Source of the DNA: an uncultured Planctomycetaceae bacterium
GTDB taxonomy: Bacteria > Planctomycetota > Planctomycetia > Pirellulales > Pirellulaceae
DNA: 7,377 nucleotides
NCBI GenBank assembly: GCA_937904535.1
Contig: CALELC010000036.1
Coordinates: 1-7,377 of the forward strand
Direction: 5' to 3'
Shown one piece after another: positions 5,034-7,377 of this stretch. A program made the translations under genes and the position numbers. Positions within the stretch are counted from its first letter, which is position 1, and the number at the start of each line of letters is the position of its first letter. The notes beneath the pieces were generated by a model. That model had not been told where the DNA came from and did not search any database. It saw only the letters and a list, made by a program, of their open reading frames with translations.

Positions 5034-6035
5034 ATGGCCATCGCCGCACATCCGCTGCGTTTGATCCTGATGGGGACCGGCCCGTTTGCCGTGCCTGCCT
5101 TTGCTGCGCTTGTGGCAGCCGGGCACGACATCCCTTTGGTCGTCACTCGTCCGGCCCGAGAAATCCGCAGTCGCAAGGCCCCGCCGCCGAGCCCGGTCCG
5201 CGAGTTTGCCGCGGCCCACGGTTTTGAGCTTTACGATCCGCCAAATATCAATGCTCCCGAGGCGATCGCAAAGCTGCACAGCTTCGGGGCCGATCTGCTG
5301 GTGGTCTGTGACTTTGGCCAAATCCTCAGTTCTGAAGCGCTCGCGCAGGCGCGGCTTGGCGGGATCAACCTGCATGGCTCGCTGCTGCCGGCTTACCGCG
5401 GCGCTGCTCCGGTGCAGTGGGCCCTGCTGTCCGGCGACGCACAGACCGGCGTGTCGGTGATCCACATGACGCCGCGGCTCGATGGTGGGCCGATTTTGGC
5501 TACCGCCAGCACACCGATTCGCAGCACGGAAACCGCGGGTGAACTCGAGGAACGGCTGTCGCAGTTGGGTGTCGAGCCGACGCTGCAGAGTGTCGAGTTA
5601 CTGGCAACTTGGGATGGCAACTCACCCATCGGCGAGCCACAGGACCCGAGCCGAGTGAGCCGGGCGCCGCGGCTCGATAAAGCTGCCGGGCAGATCGACT
5701 GGAGTTGGCCGGCGGAGAAGATCGATTGGCATGTCCGCGGCATGCAGCCTTGGCCAGGTGCCTATACCGAGCTGCAGCTGTCGCCGGACAAACCGCCGCT
5801 GCGGATCGCGGTTCGCCGAGTGAGCGTGTTGCCCGAGGCGGCGGCGTCTGAGGCATCGCAGGGCTCGGCGGAGCCCGGTGAGTTATTGACTTCCGCGGCC
5901 CTGCAGATCGCGACTGGCCGCGGGGTAATTCAGATCGATCGTCTGCAGGTGGCGGGCAAGAGCGAGGTTACAGCCGATGAGTTCCTCCGCGGCCACCGGT
6001 TGCCGGTCGGCACACGCTTCGGCGTCAGCCGCTAG
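5034..6035 (+). CDS. fmt: Methionyl-tRNA formyltransferase
   Basis: 333 residues from ATG 5034. A cytoplasmic enzyme that transfers formyl from 10-formyl-tetrahydrofolate to Met-tRNA(fMet) for initiation. The N-terminal catalytic domain (about 8-205) begins LRLILMGTGPFAVPAF and has the loop TRPAREIRSRKAPPPSPV, the core INLHGSLLPAYRGAAPVQW and LDGGPIL. N112, H114 and D150 match the catalytic Asn106, His108 and Asp144 of E. coli Fmt at a constant offset of six. The C-terminal tRNA-binding domain (about 210-330) shows RAPRLDKAAGQIDW, the PWPGAY motif (239-244) and LQVAGKSEVTADEFLRG. An Ala/Ser/Glu-rich stretch (EAAASEASQGSAEPGE) lies between strands of this domain. The ATG was chosen because GAGAG (5018-5022) lies 11 bases upstream and it gives the usual N-terminus; a GTG at 4998 is in frame but would overlap def by 22 bases and add 12 odd residues. 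Confidence 0.97.
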   Translation: MAIAAHPLRLILMGTGPFAVPAFAALVAAGHDIPLVVTRPAREIRSRKAPPPSPVREFAAAHGFELYDPPNINAPEAIAKLHSFGADLLVVCDFGQILSSEALAQARLGGINLHGSLLPAYRGAAPVQWALLSGDAQTGVSVIHMTPRLDGGPILATASTPIRSTETAGELEERLSQLGVEPTLQSVELLATWDGNSPIGEPQDPSRVSRAPRLDKAAGQIDWSWPAEKIDWHVRGMQPWPGAYTELQLSPDKPPLRIAVRRVSVLPEAAASEASQGSAEPGELLTSAALQIATGRGVIQIDRLQVAGKSEVTADEFLRGHRLPVGTRFGVSR

Positions 6036-6218
6036 GTCAGCAATCGACGGTAAGGCGTTGCATTGGCAAGGCGTCGAACTTTCCTGCTCAGTCTTTCCTG
6101 CTCAGTGCTCCCTCAAGATGCCACCCTAGCTGTCGCTTTTCGGTCTCACGTTCGTCGCTAGCGATCTGTGCGTGCCACCCGACCGCTTACTGGTTCTCAA
6201 ACCGCTGGGAATGGGCGG
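6036..6218. other. Convergent gap between fmt and the GH10-like gene
   Basis: 183 bases without a gene. It holds a perfect tandem duplication (6079-6106) and a 10-bp palindrome TCGCTAGCGA (6155-6164). Two convergent transcripts should end here, yet no stem followed by a T-run was seen on either strand, so termination may be Rho-dependent. Confidence 0.5.
6079..6106. repeat. Perfect tandem duplication of a 14-bp unit
   Basis: CTTTCCTGCTCAGT occurs twice with no spacer (6079-6092 and 6093-6106). It lies in non-coding DNA between converging genes. Replication slippage is the simplest origin; a protein-binding role is not excluded. Confidence 0.85.
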
Positions 6219-7377
6219 CTAATTGAGCAATTCCCGTCGAATCCGCTTGAAATATTCCAACAGCGGCCTAGCTCCGCCCGCTTCCCACAGGCCTGCGTGC
6301 GGCAGCACGTGAGGCACCGTGTCATCCCAGCCTTCCCAGACCGCTGCATGGATGAATGGCTTGGCCAGCAACGTCCGCAGGATGGAACTGGCAACTCGCA
6401 TCTGATGCGCGTCGCTCGTGCCGTTGTCGCCCATCGCGATCACGCTCGTCGGCCGCCGGGCCAGCGGATCGGGAGCGGTATTGGCTGGCACGGCCAGTTG
6501 AACCATGATCGGCAAGCCCAGCGTTGCCCAGCGGTCGAGCAGTTGGCTGATCGCCAGCGTGCTCCGCGGGATCGTACCCAGCGCCGCATAACCCATCCGC
6601 AGTTCCAACCCCAACCCCGCTAGACCGAGCCCGCTGCGGGCCAGTGCATCGGCGAAGTGGATTGGCGAAATCCCGTTGCGATGGTGCGCCAGGTACTCGC
6701 CCAGCGGTTGATCGAAGCTGATGATCACCGGTGTCTGCGGATCTTGTCGTCGGACCGTCTGCACCAGTGTCATTGCGATCCGCATCACTTGCTCGTCACT
6801 CAGACTGAGCGGTCCCGGCGTGTTGAGTCCCGAAGCGCAGTTCCAAATCTGCACTCGTCCCTTGTACCGTTTGACGACCTGCTCGGCGAAATGATTGACC
6901 GAATCGAGCAGGGCGTGGAAGTTGTCTTCAACCAGGTACAGCCAGTGCGGCAGCATCCGGTCTTGGAAATCCAACAGCGGCCCACCGATCACACGCATTC
7001 CTTGGGAGGTCGCCCAATCGACGGCGGCATCGGCGCCGTCGAAATCGAGCCGGCCGTAGTCTGACTCGATATCACCCCAGCTCATCCGTACCGCGGCGGT
7101 GTTGAACGCGGCCGTAAAATCGGCGGCGTGTCCGGGGGCTCCACCACTCGGCGGCAGCGTGCATCCGACGAGCGTTCCGAGTTTCGTTTCACGCTGCTTG
7201 CGGTACGCGATCGCCTGCGAGGCGTAGCTGTCACTGAGCTGCTGGGCGGTGTCTTCCAGGAGCGTTAACGCTGCGACGCATTCCTGGTCGCGTTCATCGC
7301 TCCGCGTGGTGCCGCTGGCGTTGAGGAACAGCTCGGTTGATTCCTGCAGTGCCGTTGCGAACGATTCATCGAGCCGC
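6219..7377 (-). CDS. GH10-like (xylanase-fold) protein with altered catalytic residues, 5' end beyond the window
   Basis: The frame is open from the right edge to TAG at 6221-6219, 385 full codons, so the start is outside. Clan GH-A family 10 enzymes cut xylan with two glutamates. From the edge: a helical region (7377 to about 7190, ESTELFLNAS ... SYASQAIAYRKQRE), then the barrel start KLGTLVGCTLPPS, then AAFNTAAVRMSWGDIES and YGRLDFDGADAAVDWATSQG, which match the GH10 start (F-N-x-V-x-x-E-N-x-M-K-W ... G-x-F-x-F-x-x-A-D). Next comes VVKRYKGRVQIWNCASGLN, where GH10 has RYKG ... WDVVNEA: the acid/base Glu is Gly (6828-6830). LPIMVQLAVP stands where GH10 has LPxxITELDVP: the nucleophile Glu is Gln (6498-6500). 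The C-terminal WEGWDDTVPHV ... ARPLLEYFKRI resembles the GH10 end (W-G-x-x-D ... P). No signal peptide can be judged. An internal ATG at 7085 would cut the barrel and is not the true start. Probably non-hydrolytic, perhaps carbohydrate-binding. Confidence 0.75.
   Translation of the reverse strand, partial: RLDESFATALQESTELFLNASGTTRSDERDQECVAALTLLEDTAQQLSDSYASQAIAYRKQRETKLGTLVGCTLPPSGGAPGHAADFTAAFNTAAVRMSWGDIESDYGRLDFDGADAAVDWATSQGMRVIGGPLLDFQDRMLPHWLYLVEDNFHALLDSVNHFAEQVVKRYKGRVQIWNCASGLNTPGPLSLSDEQVMRIAMTLVQTVRRQDPQTPVIISFDQPLGEYLAHHRNGISPIHFADALARSGLGLAGLGLELRMGYAALGTIPRSTLAISQLLDRWATLGLPIMVQLAVPANTAPDPLARRPTSVIAMGDNGTSDAHQMRVASSILRTLLAKPFIHAAVWEGWDDTVPHVLPHAGLWEAGGARPLLEYFKRIRRELLN

Noticed and set aside
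6168..7064. Plus-strand open frames at 6168-6623 and 6657-7064
   Set aside because: Gln/Arg/His-rich with no recognisable pattern; antisense shadows of the GH10-like gene.

Overview
The window looks like chromosomal DNA from a planctomycete, most likely of the Pirellula/Rhodopirellula type. This rests on moderately high GC, a secreted Gly/Met-repeat protein of a style common in that phylum, a GH10-like protein with an altered active site, weak Shine-Dalgarno sites and mixed gene orientation. It is an inference from gene content; no rRNA or other taxonomic marker is present.

Layout, left to right. (1) The 5' part of a small heat-shock protein (Hsp20) gene on the minus strand, cut by the left edge. 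(2) A 399-base divergent intergenic region with short inverted repeats and one possible sigma70-type promoter. (3) A plus-strand gene for a secreted protein with a 68-residue stretch made almost only of Gly and Met. (4) Tail to tail with it, overlapping by 16 bases, a minus-strand gene of the lysylphosphatidylglycerol synthase TM / UPF0104 membrane family, split by an in-frame TAG exactly where the family motif GKYVPGK has Tyr. (5) Divergent from that, across a 99-base gap holding a perfect 14-bp palindrome, a plus-strand AI-2E family transporter with an enlarged soluble region. (6) A 203-base gap, then def (peptide deformylase) and fmt (methionyl-tRNA formyltransferase), 14 bases apart and probably one operon. 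(7) A 183-base gap with a perfect 14-bp tandem duplication. (8) A minus-strand GH10-like gene, open to the right edge, in which both catalytic glutamates appear to be replaced.

How the genes work together: def and fmt are the only clear functional pair. Fmt formylates initiator Met-tRNA and Def removes the formyl group from new proteins. The other genes are in divergent or convergent pairs with no evident shared pathway. I see no mobile element, CRISPR array, tRNA, rRNA or phage gene, and no convincing undescribed multi-gene system. The points most worth a second look are the interrupted membrane-protein gene, the GH10-like putative pseudoenzyme and the Gly/Met-repeat secreted protein.
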